DNA from: Cyclobacteriaceae bacterium
GTDB taxonomy: Bacteria > Bacteroidota > Bacteroidia > Cytophagales > Cyclobacteriaceae
DNA: 64,000 nt
Direction: 5' to 3'
Assembly (NCBI GenBank): GCA_028281285.1
Contig: JANQKF010000008.1
Span: 155,505-219,504, forward strand
Shown: positions 9,180-19,209 of the stretch, in pieces
Position numbering within the stretch: position 1 is the stretch's first letter
Layout: each line of letters begins with the position of its first letter
Notes under the pieces: generated by a model
Told to the model about the DNA's origin: nothing
Databases searched by the model: none
The model's input: only the letters and a program-made list of their open reading frames with translations
Made by a program: the position numbers and the translations under genes

Positions 9180-11028
9180 CCACTACCATCTCTTCTATCT
9201 CTTTCTCCAATGCAATCTCATCATTCTCATGTGGAAGATTAGACTCCATAGTTTGTGAGAAAGGAACTGTCTGAGGAATAAAATCCTCCTTCGCTCCTGG
9301 CTTACTGTAATCGTAAGGCCATCTGTACACCGCTGGAATTTCTCCAGGCCAGTTTCCGTGACCAGGATTCCTTGGTGTAGTCCACTCCAATGTGTTTGAT
9401 CTCCATGGGTTAGCCGGAGCCTTCTTACCACGGAAGATGCTATAAATGAAGTTGAACAAGAATATAAACTGAGCCACAAACGTGATGGCTGCAGCCGTAC
9501 TTATAAATGCATTTAAATCGGTGAAACCGCTGAATGCATCAAAATTCGTGAATGAATAATATCTTCTTGGGAACCCGGCAATACCGATATAGTGCATTGG
9601 GAAGAACACCAGATACACTCCCACGAAAGTGATCCAGAAATGTACGTACCCCAGTTTCGCATCCATCATACGACCAAACATCTTCGGGAACCAGTGGTAC
9701 ACACCGGCTACCATTCCAAAGAAAGACGCTGATCCCATTACCAAATGGAAGTGAGCCACAACGAAGTAGGTATCGTGCAATTGGATATCAATAGCGGAGT
9801 TACCGAGCGCTATACCCGTCACACCTCCGGATATGAATACCGAAACCAATCCGATTGAGAATAGCATGGCCGGTGTAAATACAATGTTACCTCGCCACAA
9901 GGTGGTTAGGTAGTTAAATACTTTTACTGCCGAAGGTATTGCAATAATCAAGGTCAGGAACATGAAAATAGATCCAAGGAATGGATTCAGTCCTGACACG
10001 AACATATGGTGTGCCCATACAATAAATGAAAGCACAGTAATCCCCAGCATAGAAATTACCATTGCCTTATAACCGAAAATCGGTTTTCTCGAATTTGTCG
10101 AAATAATCTCAGATGTAATACCTAGAGCGGGCAGAAGTACGATGTATACTTCAGGGTGCCCTAAGAACCAGAATAAATGCTGATAGAGTATTGGACTACC
10201 GCCAACGTTCGGTAAGGCCTCACCTTGAATATATATTTCTGATAGGTAAAAACTGGTTCCGAAACTTCGGTCAAACACTAAAAGCAAAGCCGCTGCAAAC
10301 AAAACCGGGAATGAGAGCACTCCGATAATTGCGGTTAGGAAGAATGCCCAAATTGTTAGAGGCAACTTCCACATTGACATCCCCTTTGTTCTAAGGTTGA
10401 TGATTGTAGTGATGTAGTTGATACCCCCCAACAGTGATGAAACGATAAAGAACACCATGGCCACGAGCCATAAAGTCATACCGAGTCCCGAACCTTGCAT
10501 GGCTTGTGGTAAGGCACTCAGCGGTGGATAGACCACCCATCCTCCCGAAGCAGGACCTGTTTCTATCAATAAGGAAATGAACATGATCACACTGGAAAGG
10601 AAGAAGAACCAGTATGAAAGCATATTCATAAAGCCAGAGGCCATATCCCTTGCTCCTATCTGAAGTGGAATTAGGAAATTTGAAAAAGTACCACTCAACC
10701 CTGCCGTTAATACAAAGAATACCATAATGGTACCGTGCATTGTCACCAAAGCCAAGTAGAACTCTGGATCCAGTTTTCCTTCAGGAGTGATCCATTTACC
10801 CAAAAGTGGTTCTAGCCATCCCAAATCTGCATCTGGGAAACCAAGTTGCATTCTGAATATTGCTGAGAACGCCCCTCCAATTACTGCCCAGAAAATACCG
10901 GTGATCAGGAATTGCTTAGCAATCACCTTGTGGTCGGTACAGAAAATATAATTCGTTATGAAGTTACCCTTATGATGCTCGTGATCGTGGTGATCGTGCG
11001 AGTCAATATGTGCTTCTGCTGTTGCCAT
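9136..11028 (-). CDS. ctaD: Cytochrome c oxidase subunit I
   Basis: 630 aa heme-copper oxidase; WFLGHPEVYIVLLPALG, WAHHMFVSGL, HDTYFVVAHFHLVMG. Confidence 0.97.
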   Translation of the reverse strand: MATAEAHIDSHDHHDHEHHKGNFITNYIFCTDHKVIAKQFLITGIFWAVIGGAFSAIFRMQLGFPDADLGWLEPLLGKWITPEGKLDPEFYLALVTMHGTIMVFFVLTAGLSGTFSNFLIPLQIGARDMASGFMNMLSYWFFFLSSVIMFISLLIETGPASGGWVVYPPLSALPQAMQGSGLGMTLWLVAMVFFIVSSLLGGINYITTIINLRTKGMSMWKLPLTIWAFFLTAIIGVLSFPVLFAAALLLVFDRSFGTSFYLSEIYIQGEALPNVGGSPILYQHLFWFLGHPEVYIVLLPALGITSEIISTNSRKPIFGYKAMVISMLGITVLSFIVWAHHMFVSGLNPFLGSIFMFLTLIIAIPSAVKVFNYLTTLWRGNIVFTPAMLFSIGLVSVFISGGVTGIALGNSAIDIQLHDTYFVVAHFHLVMGSASFFGMVAGVYHWFPKMFGRMMDAKLGYVHFWITFVGVYLVFFPMHYIGIAGFPRRYYSFTNFDAFSGFTDLNAFISTAAAITFVAQFIFLFNFIYSIFRGKKAPANPWRSNTLEWTTPRNPGHGNWPGEIPAVYRWPYDYSKPGAKEDFIPQTVPFSQTMESNLPHENDEIALEKEIEEMVVDETGEHLEHGHGAH

Positions 11029-11057
11029 GTCTTAGTATTAGTTAAGGATACCTATTC

Positions 11058-12098
11058 TTATTCGTTGCTTCGGGTTGAAATCATTGCCAATTCCTTCAAA
11101 TTGTCCGGAACTTGAGACATAAAATCTGGATTTTTCTTCAAGAAGGATTCCTGCTCTGCTTTCCACTTATCATATTCTTCCGGTTCCATCACAATCACAT
11201 TTTTCTTCATTGAAAAATGACCTCTTCCACAAATCTCGGTACAAGCCAATTCGTAGTTGAATTCCTGATCTCCAAGCTCGTCTCTCATTTCCTGAGTAGT
11301 CTTGGTTGCAGTAAACTTAAATTGAGTAGGCATACCCGGAACTGCATCCATCTTCAACCTAAAGTGGGGAAGGAAAACACTGTGAAGTACATCCCTTGCC
11401 CTGATTTTCAAAATGATTTCTCTCCCCTTTGGAATAACAAGATCCCTGTAGATGAAATCATCAAAATTCGCTCTGTCAGTGAAGTCCATTCCATGTTGGT
11501 TGCCATTCGCATCGCTGATCAATCGATAGTCATAGTCACCTACTTGGTTGTCCATTCCACCATATCTCAAAGACCAGGCAAACTGGTAGCCCATCACTTC
11601 GATCTGCTCCGCGTCATCGCTCGCAGGTGCCATAATATCAGTCCAGGCCAACCATCCGGTGATTACCAACCAAGTCAATACAATGGCCGGAACACCCGTC
11701 CATAGATATTCCAACTGATTATTGTGCGGATAGAAGAGTGCTTTTCTATCTTCCTTATATCTGTATTTATAGCCAAATACAAATAGGAGGATGTGAGTGA
11801 CAATGAAGACCGCACCAATGATATTGATTGTTCTCCAGAACAATTTATCAGTCAATTCTCCATGAATTGAGGCTACCGGTGGATCATATAGATCAAAGTA
11901 CTGGATAGAGTACCATCCTAACAATCCAAAGCCAATCACCATAAAGAGCACTCCCAAGACAGCATTCACATTGTTGCTACCTGTCACACGCCTCTCGTCA
12001 GAACCCTTTACGATATTGATCAGTCGACTAATTCTGAAAATCAAAAGAAGGATTCCCAGAACAAGAAATACCGCGATTAAAATATAGAACCCGAACAT
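11058..12098 (-). CDS. ctaC: Cytochrome c oxidase subunit II
   Basis: CuA motif LACTEICGRGHFSMKKNVIV, QFAWSLRYGG, ARDVLHSVFLPHFRLKMDAVPG. Confidence 0.95.
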   Translation of the reverse strand: MFGFYILIAVFLVLGILLLIFRISRLINIVKGSDERRVTGSNNVNAVLGVLFMVIGFGLLGWYSIQYFDLYDPPVASIHGELTDKLFWRTINIIGAVFIVTHILLFVFGYKYRYKEDRKALFYPHNNQLEYLWTGVPAIVLTWLVITGWLAWTDIMAPASDDAEQIEVMGYQFAWSLRYGGMDNQVGDYDYRLISDANGNQHGMDFTDRANFDDFIYRDLVIPKGREIILKIRARDVLHSVFLPHFRLKMDAVPGMPTQFKFTATKTTQEMRDELGDQEFNYELACTEICGRGHFSMKKNVIVMEPEEYDKWKAEQESFLKKNPDFMSQVPDNLKELAMISTRSNE

Positions 12099-12116
12099 AT
12101 CTTCTCTTTATCTCTT

Positions 12117-13526
12117 TTAAATATGGTGATGTTTCGCTTCTTCCAACATTGGGTGATTTTTAGGTACCAAAGCATTTTTGGCAAGTGCAGTCAATGTCAC
12201 AAACATAAACGCAGACCCAAATACGAGGAAGGTACCCATTTCGGTTAGTCCGAAATGACCAGACTCACCCATTGTACCCGGAGTAACCATTAGATAGAAA
12301 TCAATCCAGTGACCAATAATCACTACGGTACAAGCAATCTTTAAGAACACAAACAAACGCTTCGCATCTCTGGTCATTAGGATCAGGAATGGGAAGAAGA
12401 AGTTCATGAAAATATTAGCAAAGAAGAATGGTGCATACTTGTCGCTCATCAAACGCTCAACGAAATACACTGACTCTTCCGGAATATTGGCATAGTAAAT
12501 CAATAGAAACTGTGAAAACCAGATGTAAGTCCAGAAAATGGAGAAGGCAAAAACAAACTTTCCAAGATCATGGATCTGACTCATGTTCACATTCGGGAAG
12601 TATCCCGCTTCCTTGAGGAACACTACCGCTAGGGTAATGAATGCAAGTCCTGTAACAAACCAGCTTGCGAATACATACCATCCAAACATAGTAGAGAACC
12701 AATGTGTGTCAATTGACATCACCCAGTCCCAGGCTGAAATTGAAGAAGTTACCGCAAAAATCACAAGGAAGATTGCTGAGATACTTCTCATTTTTCTCCA
12801 GTAGCTATGACCACCCAATTCATCTTCTACCAATGAAAGAGACCTTAACTTTCTGAACAAGAATACCCAAACACCAAAGAATACCACCATTCTCAATAGG
12901 TAGAAAATTGGCAATCCATCGGTCGACATTCCAGGTCCGAAGAAGAACCCTTTCTTTCCATCAATCAATGCATCATAATTGGGACTTGCAGGATCATAGA
13001 GATCGTGGTGAGTCCAATGGAAAATATCTCCTTTCACCAGGAAGAAAAGTACAATCATCAACACCCCTGCATAAGGCAACCAATGCGCCATTGAAAGCGG
13101 CACTCTAATAATATATGCCGACCAACCTGCTTGTGCTGCGTATTGAATCGCAAAGAAGAACAGCCCGATAAGTGCCAGTCCGACAAAATATACATTGTTG
13201 ATCCAGAGATCAGCCTTCAACCGGCTAAACCAGCCTTTTTCTCCATGACCTCCGCCATGACCATCAGCCTCGGCACCATGTCCTGCATCTGCCGCTCCAT
13301 GGTCATCACCTTGATCATGGTCACCCTCGGTGTCATGATCTCCGGCTTCTTCATGTCCGGTATCTGCTACTTGCTCGGTGTGAGTACCTTCGTCACCATG
13401 CTCTTCACCATGGCCTTTTGGCTGAAAAATATTTCCGAGAATGATTAATACAACTCCTAGAATTGCAGCAATGAAAATCTTCTTTCTTATGCCGGGATTA
13501 AAATCAAATCTTTCTTCTGACATCAT
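12117..13526 (-). CDS. actF: Alternative Complex III quinol-oxidising membrane subunit ActF (His/Asp-rich N-terminal loop)
   Basis: 469 aa multi-TM with SAWDWVMSIDTHWFSTMFGWYVFASWFVTGLAF; synteny with ActA-E. Confidence 0.9.
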   Translation of the reverse strand: MMSEERFDFNPGIRKKIFIAAILGVVLIILGNIFQPKGHGEEHGDEGTHTEQVADTGHEEAGDHDTEGDHDQGDDHGAADAGHGAEADGHGGGHGEKGWFSRLKADLWINNVYFVGLALIGLFFFAIQYAAQAGWSAYIIRVPLSMAHWLPYAGVLMIVLFFLVKGDIFHWTHHDLYDPASPNYDALIDGKKGFFFGPGMSTDGLPIFYLLRMVVFFGVWVFLFRKLRSLSLVEDELGGHSYWRKMRSISAIFLVIFAVTSSISAWDWVMSIDTHWFSTMFGWYVFASWFVTGLAFITLAVVFLKEAGYFPNVNMSQIHDLGKFVFAFSIFWTYIWFSQFLLIYYANIPEESVYFVERLMSDKYAPFFFANIFMNFFFPFLILMTRDAKRLFVFLKIACTVVIIGHWIDFYLMVTPGTMGESGHFGLTEMGTFLVFGSAFMFVTLTALAKNALVPKNHPMLEEAKHHHI

Positions 13527-13534
13527 CTAAAAAA

Positions 13535-14161
13535 TTACTGCTGTTGAAGCTGTTTAACATACTTAACTATTTTCCATCGCTTCTCAGGACTTAGCTGAGA
13601 ACCATGTGCTCCCATCCTTCTAATGCCATATGTAATTACATGGAATACATGTCCTTCTGAGAGGTCTCTCTGTGCCGGAGCGGTATATGATGGGATTCCT
13701 AAATATACAGGAGCAACCGGACCATCGGCTTTTCCTGTTTTACCATGACAATGGTCACAGTACAATTCGTAGAGTCGTTTGCCCTCGGCAAGAATAGCCG
13801 GACTATCCGGAAGTGGGTTCGGAATCTGAGCGGCTAACTCCACATCATCCTTACCCAATCGGTAAGGCAACATTCCATTTCCGGTTCTTCTCACTGTTCC
13901 TTCCACTGGAGTTAACACATTTTGTTCATAGGGATTGTTCGGGTTGGAATTGTAAAATTCTCCTAATCCATCCTCACGGTTGCTCAACCATGAGCCGGCA
14001 TCCTTGTCCTTGATTTGAGTCAATGGCTCATAAGGTACTGAGTGATACATTTGAGGAGCGAATTCCAATCCCGGATCATCTCCACCTGCCTTACAGGCAC
14101 CCAATGACACCAAGGCTATGATTGCTAAAGCTGCTTTATATCTTCTTGACATGGTCATCAA
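13535..14161 (-). CDS. actE: Alternative Complex III monoheme cytochrome c ActE (lipoprotein)
   Basis: Lipobox LGAC, one CDHCH motif, YGIRRMGAHGSQLSPEKRWKIVKYV. Confidence 0.9.
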   Translation of the reverse strand: MMTMSRRYKAALAIIALVSLGACKAGGDDPGLEFAPQMYHSVPYEPLTQIKDKDAGSWLSNREDGLGEFYNSNPNNPYEQNVLTPVEGTVRRTGNGMLPYRLGKDDVELAAQIPNPLPDSPAILAEGKRLYELYCDHCHGKTGKADGPVAPVYLGIPSYTAPAQRDLSEGHVFHVITYGIRRMGAHGSQLSPEKRWKIVKYVKQLQQQ

Positions 14162-14166
14162 TTAGC

Positions 14167-14700
14167 TTAGTCTTCTACTTCTTTATCGTTTACTTCAACA
14201 GCTCCTGAGTCTTTCAGAATACTGTTGATTTTATCGGCTTCAACCCCTCTGTTCTTACCCAAATCAATCGCCATTACATGCTTGTCATCTGTGATTCTGA
14301 GATCAAGCATCTTAGGGTCTTTCCAAGGTTTTAGATCACTGGCAACCAGGAATGTACCTACCATACCAAAAGCGGCAAGTAATACTGTCATCTCAAAGGT
14401 CACTGGAATGAAATCAGGAAAGGCCACGTGGTTTTTACCACCAATAATCATTGGCCAATCTACCCCAAGCATCCATACCTGCATGATTACCGCGAGCGTA
14501 GTTCCTAACGCACCAAACATAAAGGCTGCTATGGGAAGACGTGATCTTTTATACCCCAATTCTTCATCAAGCCCGTGAACCGGAAATGGAGTGTAGACTT
14601 CATCAATCTTCACACCCGCTCCTCTCACGGACTTTACTGCTTTCAACAGTACGTCCTCATCATCATAAACACCGAGAACAAAATTTCTTGAATCACTCAT
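14167..14700 (-). CDS. actD: Alternative Complex III DUF3341 subunit ActD
   Basis: 177 aa, YDDEDVLLKAVKSVRGAGVKIDEVYTPFPVHGLDEELG, two TM. Confidence 0.92.
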   Translation of the reverse strand: MSDSRNFVLGVYDDEDVLLKAVKSVRGAGVKIDEVYTPFPVHGLDEELGYKRSRLPIAAFMFGALGTTLAVIMQVWMLGVDWPMIIGGKNHVAFPDFIPVTFEMTVLLAAFGMVGTFLVASDLKPWKDPKMLDLRITDDKHVMAIDLGKNRGVEADKINSILKDSGAVEVNDKEVED

Positions 14701-14704
14701 AGTC

Positions 14705-16066
14705 TTATGCCGTTTTTTCTGATGAAGATTTCACAATACTTTTTACTTCCGCCATGTTGATCACCGGGAAGAACTTGGCGAACAACAGGAATGCGCTGAA
14801 GAACAATCCAAATGTGAACAAGTACACTCCGATATCGTAGATCGTTGGGTAGAACATCACCCATGACGATGGGAGGTAATCCCTGTGCAGTGACGTCACG
14901 ATAATCACGAATCGTTCGAACCACATACCAATGTTCACTACTATAGATAGTATAAACGTTGCTGCAATACTGGTTCTGATCTTCTTGATCCAGAACAGCT
15001 GCGGAGAAATCACATTACAAGTCATCATGGCCCAGTATGCCATCCAATAAGGACCTTGCATACGGTTAAAGAAGGCGTATTGCTCGGCAGGTACACCTGA
15101 GTACCATGAAATAAAGAACTCCGTGATATATGCGATACCCACAATCGAACCGGTCACAATGATGATGATGTTCATCAGTTCTATATGTTCAATTGTGATG
15201 TAGTCTTCTAGTTTAAATACTTTCCTTGTCACCAACATCAGAGTCAATACCATGGCGAATCCGGAGAAGATCGCTCCTGCAACGAAGTATGGTGGGAAGA
15301 TGGTGGTGTGCCAACCCGGAATAACCGAGGTAGCAAAGTCAAAGGATACGATAGTGTGTACTGAAAGTACCAGAGGAGTTGCGAGCCCTGCAAGAATCAA
15401 GGAAACCGACTCATATCTTGACCAGGTCTTAGCAGCCCCGTCCCAGCCTAAGCTAAGCGCACCATATATCTTTCTTCTGATTCCGGTTGCTCTGTCTCGA
15501 ATGGTAGCAAAATCAGGAACGAGTCCCAGATACCAGAAAACCAGGGAAACAGAGAAATAAGTTGAGATTGCAAACACGTCCCAAAGAAGAGGTGAGTTAA
15601 AGTTCACCCATAACGATCCGAATGTATTTGGAAGCGGAAGTGCCCAGTAGGCTCCCAACCATGGACGACCCATGTGAAGAATCGGGAACATCGCAGCACA
15701 AATTACTGCGAAAATGGTCATGGCCTCGGAAGCACGATTGATGGCCATTCTCCATTTCTGACGGAAAAGTAGAAGTACTGCTGAAATCAGTGTTCCTGCG
15801 TGACCAATACCAACCCACCAAACGAAGTTAGTGATATCCCAAGCCCAACCTACGGTCTTGTTCAATCCCCACATTCCAATTCCCTCCCAGAGGGTAGCGA
15901 TAACCGCTAAAAGTCCGATGATGAAAACACCACCAGCCACAGTAAAGGCCATGAGCCATGACTTTGATGGCTTACCCTCTACCTGCCGGCAGACGTCTTC
16001 AGTGACATCATGAACGGTTTTGCCGCCTGTAATTAATGGGGTTCTTACGGGTGAAGTAACCTGCAT
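14705..16066 (-). CDS. actC: Alternative Complex III NrfD/PsrC-like subunit ActC
   Basis: 453 aa polytopic; [41 protein letters not shown]. Confidence 0.92.
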   Translation of the reverse strand: MQVTSPVRTPLITGGKTVHDVTEDVCRQVEGKPSKSWLMAFTVAGGVFIIGLLAVIATLWEGIGMWGLNKTVGWAWDITNFVWWVGIGHAGTLISAVLLLFRQKWRMAINRASEAMTIFAVICAAMFPILHMGRPWLGAYWALPLPNTFGSLWVNFNSPLLWDVFAISTYFSVSLVFWYLGLVPDFATIRDRATGIRRKIYGALSLGWDGAAKTWSRYESVSLILAGLATPLVLSVHTIVSFDFATSVIPGWHTTIFPPYFVAGAIFSGFAMVLTLMLVTRKVFKLEDYITIEHIELMNIIIIVTGSIVGIAYITEFFISWYSGVPAEQYAFFNRMQGPYWMAYWAMMTCNVISPQLFWIKKIRTSIAATFILSIVVNIGMWFERFVIIVTSLHRDYLPSSWVMFYPTIYDIGVYLFTFGLFFSAFLLFAKFFPVINMAEVKSIVKSSSEKTA

Positions 16067-16084
16067 AATTTGTCTATTTAAAAA

Positions 16085-19000
16085 TTAAGCTTCCGTTTTT
16101 TCTTTGTTTCTAATCTTGGTGAAGTACCACACGTTCGGATTCACATTGATCTCCTCCAACACATGGTAAGCTCTCTTCTCTCCTACTTTCACTTCACCAT
16201 CTTTTTCTTTCAAATGAAGTGCTTTAGAGATTTTGCTTTCAGGATCTTTCATGTCTCCGAAGATGATCGCATCTGCAGGACATGCCGAAGCACAAGCCAT
16301 TTCGATTTCACCATCAACCGGTCTTCTGTCTTCTCTCTTAGCTGCCAACTTACCAGCCTGGATTCTCTGTACACACATGGTACATTTCTCCATCACCCCT
16401 CTCGCTCTCACCGTAACATCCGGGTTCAACACCATCTTACCAAGGTCATTGTTCATTGATAAGTTCTTGTCGAACTGCGTATTATCGTGGTATTTGAACC
16501 AGTTGAATCTTCTTACTTTATAAGGACAGTTATTGGCACAATATCTTGTTCCAATACATCTGTTATAAGTCATTTGGTTGAGTCCCTCAGTACTATGAGT
16601 AGTAGCAGCTACCGGACATACAGTCTCACATGGAGCGTTGTTACAGTGCTGACACATCATTGGCTGAAAAGTAACTTCAGGATTGTCTGCTGCAATCTCA
16701 AGCTCTTTCTTCCCTCCTTCAGGATTGGCAGAAGAGTAGTAACGATCAATTCTGATCCAAGCCATTTCCCTTCTGTTCAATACCTCTTCCTTACCTACTA
16801 CAGGAATGTTGTTTTCAGCCTGACAAGCCACTGTACACGCTGAACAACCAGTACAAGAGTTCATGTCAATGGTCAATCCCCAGTGGTGGTTATTGTACTC
16901 ATGACCTTTCCAAAGCGATACCTCACCAGGTGCCACAAATTCTCCACCTTTATATACATGAGGATGCCATCTTCCAGCACCAGTATCATGCTTGTATTCC
17001 TCCAGAGTAGCCTCCTGAATCACATTCTCACGCCCCATATAGGTCTGGTGAGTTTGGGTTTGAGCTATTTTGTACGACTCTTTGGTTCTTTCAACACTAA
17101 CACCGGCAAGTACTGAGTAGAAATTGGCTCCATCCAATTTGGTTACCAATGGATAAGCATTAACACCTACTTCATTACCAACTCTTCCGGCCATTGTTCT
17201 TCCATATCCCAATGCAAGACCTAGCGTTCCAACTGCTTGACCTGGTTGGATCAAAACCGGAACTGACATGGTCTCTCCTCCAACTGTCAGGTTCACTTTT
17301 TCTGTATTTCCTTCTCTCATGGAAATACCTAGCTCATTGGCATCTGCCTGAGACATTGTGATGTAGTTATCCCAAGTCGCTTTGGTCACCGGATCTGACA
17401 TCTCCTGTAACCATGGGTTGTTGCCCTGAGATCCGTCTCCAATTCCTACTGTTGAGTAGATAGCCAGTTGATACTGAGTACTTTCTGCCTTATAGTTAAT
17501 TGCAATGCTACCTGCAGCAGTTGAAGCCGCGGCCGCATCGAATGATAAATTCTTAGAAGATCCTCCTACCTCAAACACACCATCATAAAGTGTCTTATCC
17601 CAGAAAGTCTGGAAGTTTGAAGTATCAGATTGTCTATTGAAAAAATTGCTTCTCCAATTGTCCTGCAGGTAGCTGTAGTACTCTACTGAGTTTCCAGCCC
17701 ATTTCAAGAAGCTCTCAGGAGTCTGACGAGTATCGAAGATTGGTCGGATCGTTGGCTGAACCAAGCTATAGTGACCTTCTTTCAACTCAACATCATTCCA
17801 TTGTTCAAGGAAATGATGGTTCGGAGCCACATACTCTACAGCAGCCGCGGTCTCAGTCATTCGATCTGAAGTAGAAACTGTCAAACCTGCTTTAGCCAAT
17901 CCAGCTGCAACTGATGCACCTTCCGGAGAATCATAAATCGGATTACAGTCTACAAAGAATACCGCGCTATAATTACCAGCATTCAAATCTTTGGCAAACT
18001 GTGCCATGTCTGCATCATTTCCTTTTCTGAAATGAACGGGAGAATCAGTATTGATTGTAGTTCCGTAGTTACCCAACATCGAGTTGATTCCATTCACCAA
18101 TATCTGAATGTTAGGATCATTTGAACCAGCCACTACCAAAGATTCACCTTTGTGCGCCCAAAGCTCGTTTACCGCTTGTTGCATGTGAGTAGCATCGCTA
18201 GCCATTGCGGAAACTCCAGCCTGGCCTGCTTTAGCAGCTATTGCGTTGTACATCGAAACCACCAAAGCACCTTCATCTGTAGGCTTGATTGGGGTTCTGT
18301 AATCTGCATTGGCACCGGTCATTGAAAGATTAGACTCAAACTGGAAGTGTCGAGACATTTCTCTGTGGTGCTCATTAATTTTTCTTGTTTTACTGTATTG
18401 CTTGGTGAATTCTATAGGAGAAATCCATGTTCCCAAGAAATCAGCCCCGATACTCACAATGGTTTTAGCCTTAGAGAAATCATAAGAAGGCACCATGGCC
18501 GTACCAAATGATCTTCTATTACTTTCAGAGATTCCGTAGGCCGAAATCGCATCGTATGTAATGTGCTTCGTAGTCGGGTATTTAGCAATAAACTCGCTTC
18601 CTGCCTTATTAGTAGTCGGGCTTAGAATGGAATTACTGACTAGAGCAATTTGTCCACCTGCAGCAGCTATCTCTTCCAATTTCTCGATCACCTCAGCATC
18701 CAATGTATCCCAGTTGGTGGGTTGACCACCTTTCATTGGGCCTTCAAGTCTTTCCTTATCATAAAGAGAAAGAACTGAAGCTTCAACCTGAGCATTGGTA
18801 CCGCCCATGGTCACGCTCGAGAACTTATTACCTTCAATCTTGATCGGACGGCCTTCCCTGGTTTTAACCACTACGCTAACCGCATCGCCACCGTTAACAT
18901 AGGTAGATGCATAATAATTAGGTATCGAAGGATCAACATCCATCGGCTTATTTAAATAAGGTATAGCCTTTCTTACCGGAGCTTCACAAGCCGCCAACGA

Positions 19001-19177
19001 AGCAGCTGCAATACCGAAGCCCATCAGCTTTAGGAAATCTCTTCTGGAGTTACTGTTAGGATCTTGCTCGCTTACAGGCAAATATTCAGGAAACTCCTTA
19101 TCTGCGTGCTTTACGTATTCAGGATCATTAGTTAACTGCTCTAATCCTTTCCAGTATGTTTTTTGATTATTACTCAT
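16085..19177 (-). CDS. actB: Alternative Complex III iron-sulfur subunit ActB (Tat-type leader, molybdopterin-oxidoreductase-like)
   Basis: SRRDFLKLMGFGIAAASLAACEAP; ferredoxin-type clusters CTGCSACTVACQ, CQHCNNAPCETVCP, CIGTRYCANNCPY, CTMCVQRI...CASACPADAI. Confidence 0.95.
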   Translation of the reverse strand: MSNNQKTYWKGLEQLTNDPEYVKHADKEFPEYLPVSEQDPNSNSRRDFLKLMGFGIAAASLAACEAPVRKAIPYLNKPMDVDPSIPNYYASTYVNGGDAVSVVVKTREGRPIKIEGNKFSSVTMGGTNAQVEASVLSLYDKERLEGPMKGGQPTNWDTLDAEVIEKLEEIAAAGGQIALVSNSILSPTTNKAGSEFIAKYPTTKHITYDAISAYGISESNRRSFGTAMVPSYDFSKAKTIVSIGADFLGTWISPIEFTKQYSKTRKINEHHREMSRHFQFESNLSMTGANADYRTPIKPTDEGALVVSMYNAIAAKAGQAGVSAMASDATHMQQAVNELWAHKGESLVVAGSNDPNIQILVNGINSMLGNYGTTINTDSPVHFRKGNDADMAQFAKDLNAGNYSAVFFVDCNPIYDSPEGASVAAGLAKAGLTVSTSDRMTETAAAVEYVAPNHHFLEQWNDVELKEGHYSLVQPTIRPIFDTRQTPESFLKWAGNSVEYYSYLQDNWRSNFFNRQSDTSNFQTFWDKTLYDGVFEVGGSSKNLSFDAAAASTAAGSIAINYKAESTQYQLAIYSTVGIGDGSQGNNPWLQEMSDPVTKATWDNYITMSQADANELGISMREGNTEKVNLTVGGETMSVPVLIQPGQAVGTLGLALGYGRTMAGRVGNEVGVNAYPLVTKLDGANFYSVLAGVSVERTKESYKIAQTQTHQTYMGRENVIQEATLEEYKHDTGAGRWHPHVYKGGEFVAPGEVSLWKGHEYNNHHWGLTIDMNSCTGCSACTVACQAENNIPVVGKEEVLNRREMAWIRIDRYYSSANPEGGKKELEIAADNPEVTFQPMMCQHCNNAPCETVCPVAATTHSTEGLNQMTYNRCIGTRYCANNCPYKVRRFNWFKYHDNTQFDKNLSMNNDLGKMVLNPDVTVRARGVMEKCTMCVQRIQAGKLAAKREDRRPVDGEIEMACASACPADAIIFGDMKDPESKISKALHLKEKDGEVKVGEKRAYHVLEEINVNPNVWYFTKIRNKEKTEA

Positions 19178-19209
19178 TGTCTATAAATCAGGAATCGATT
19201 AGTTCTTTA

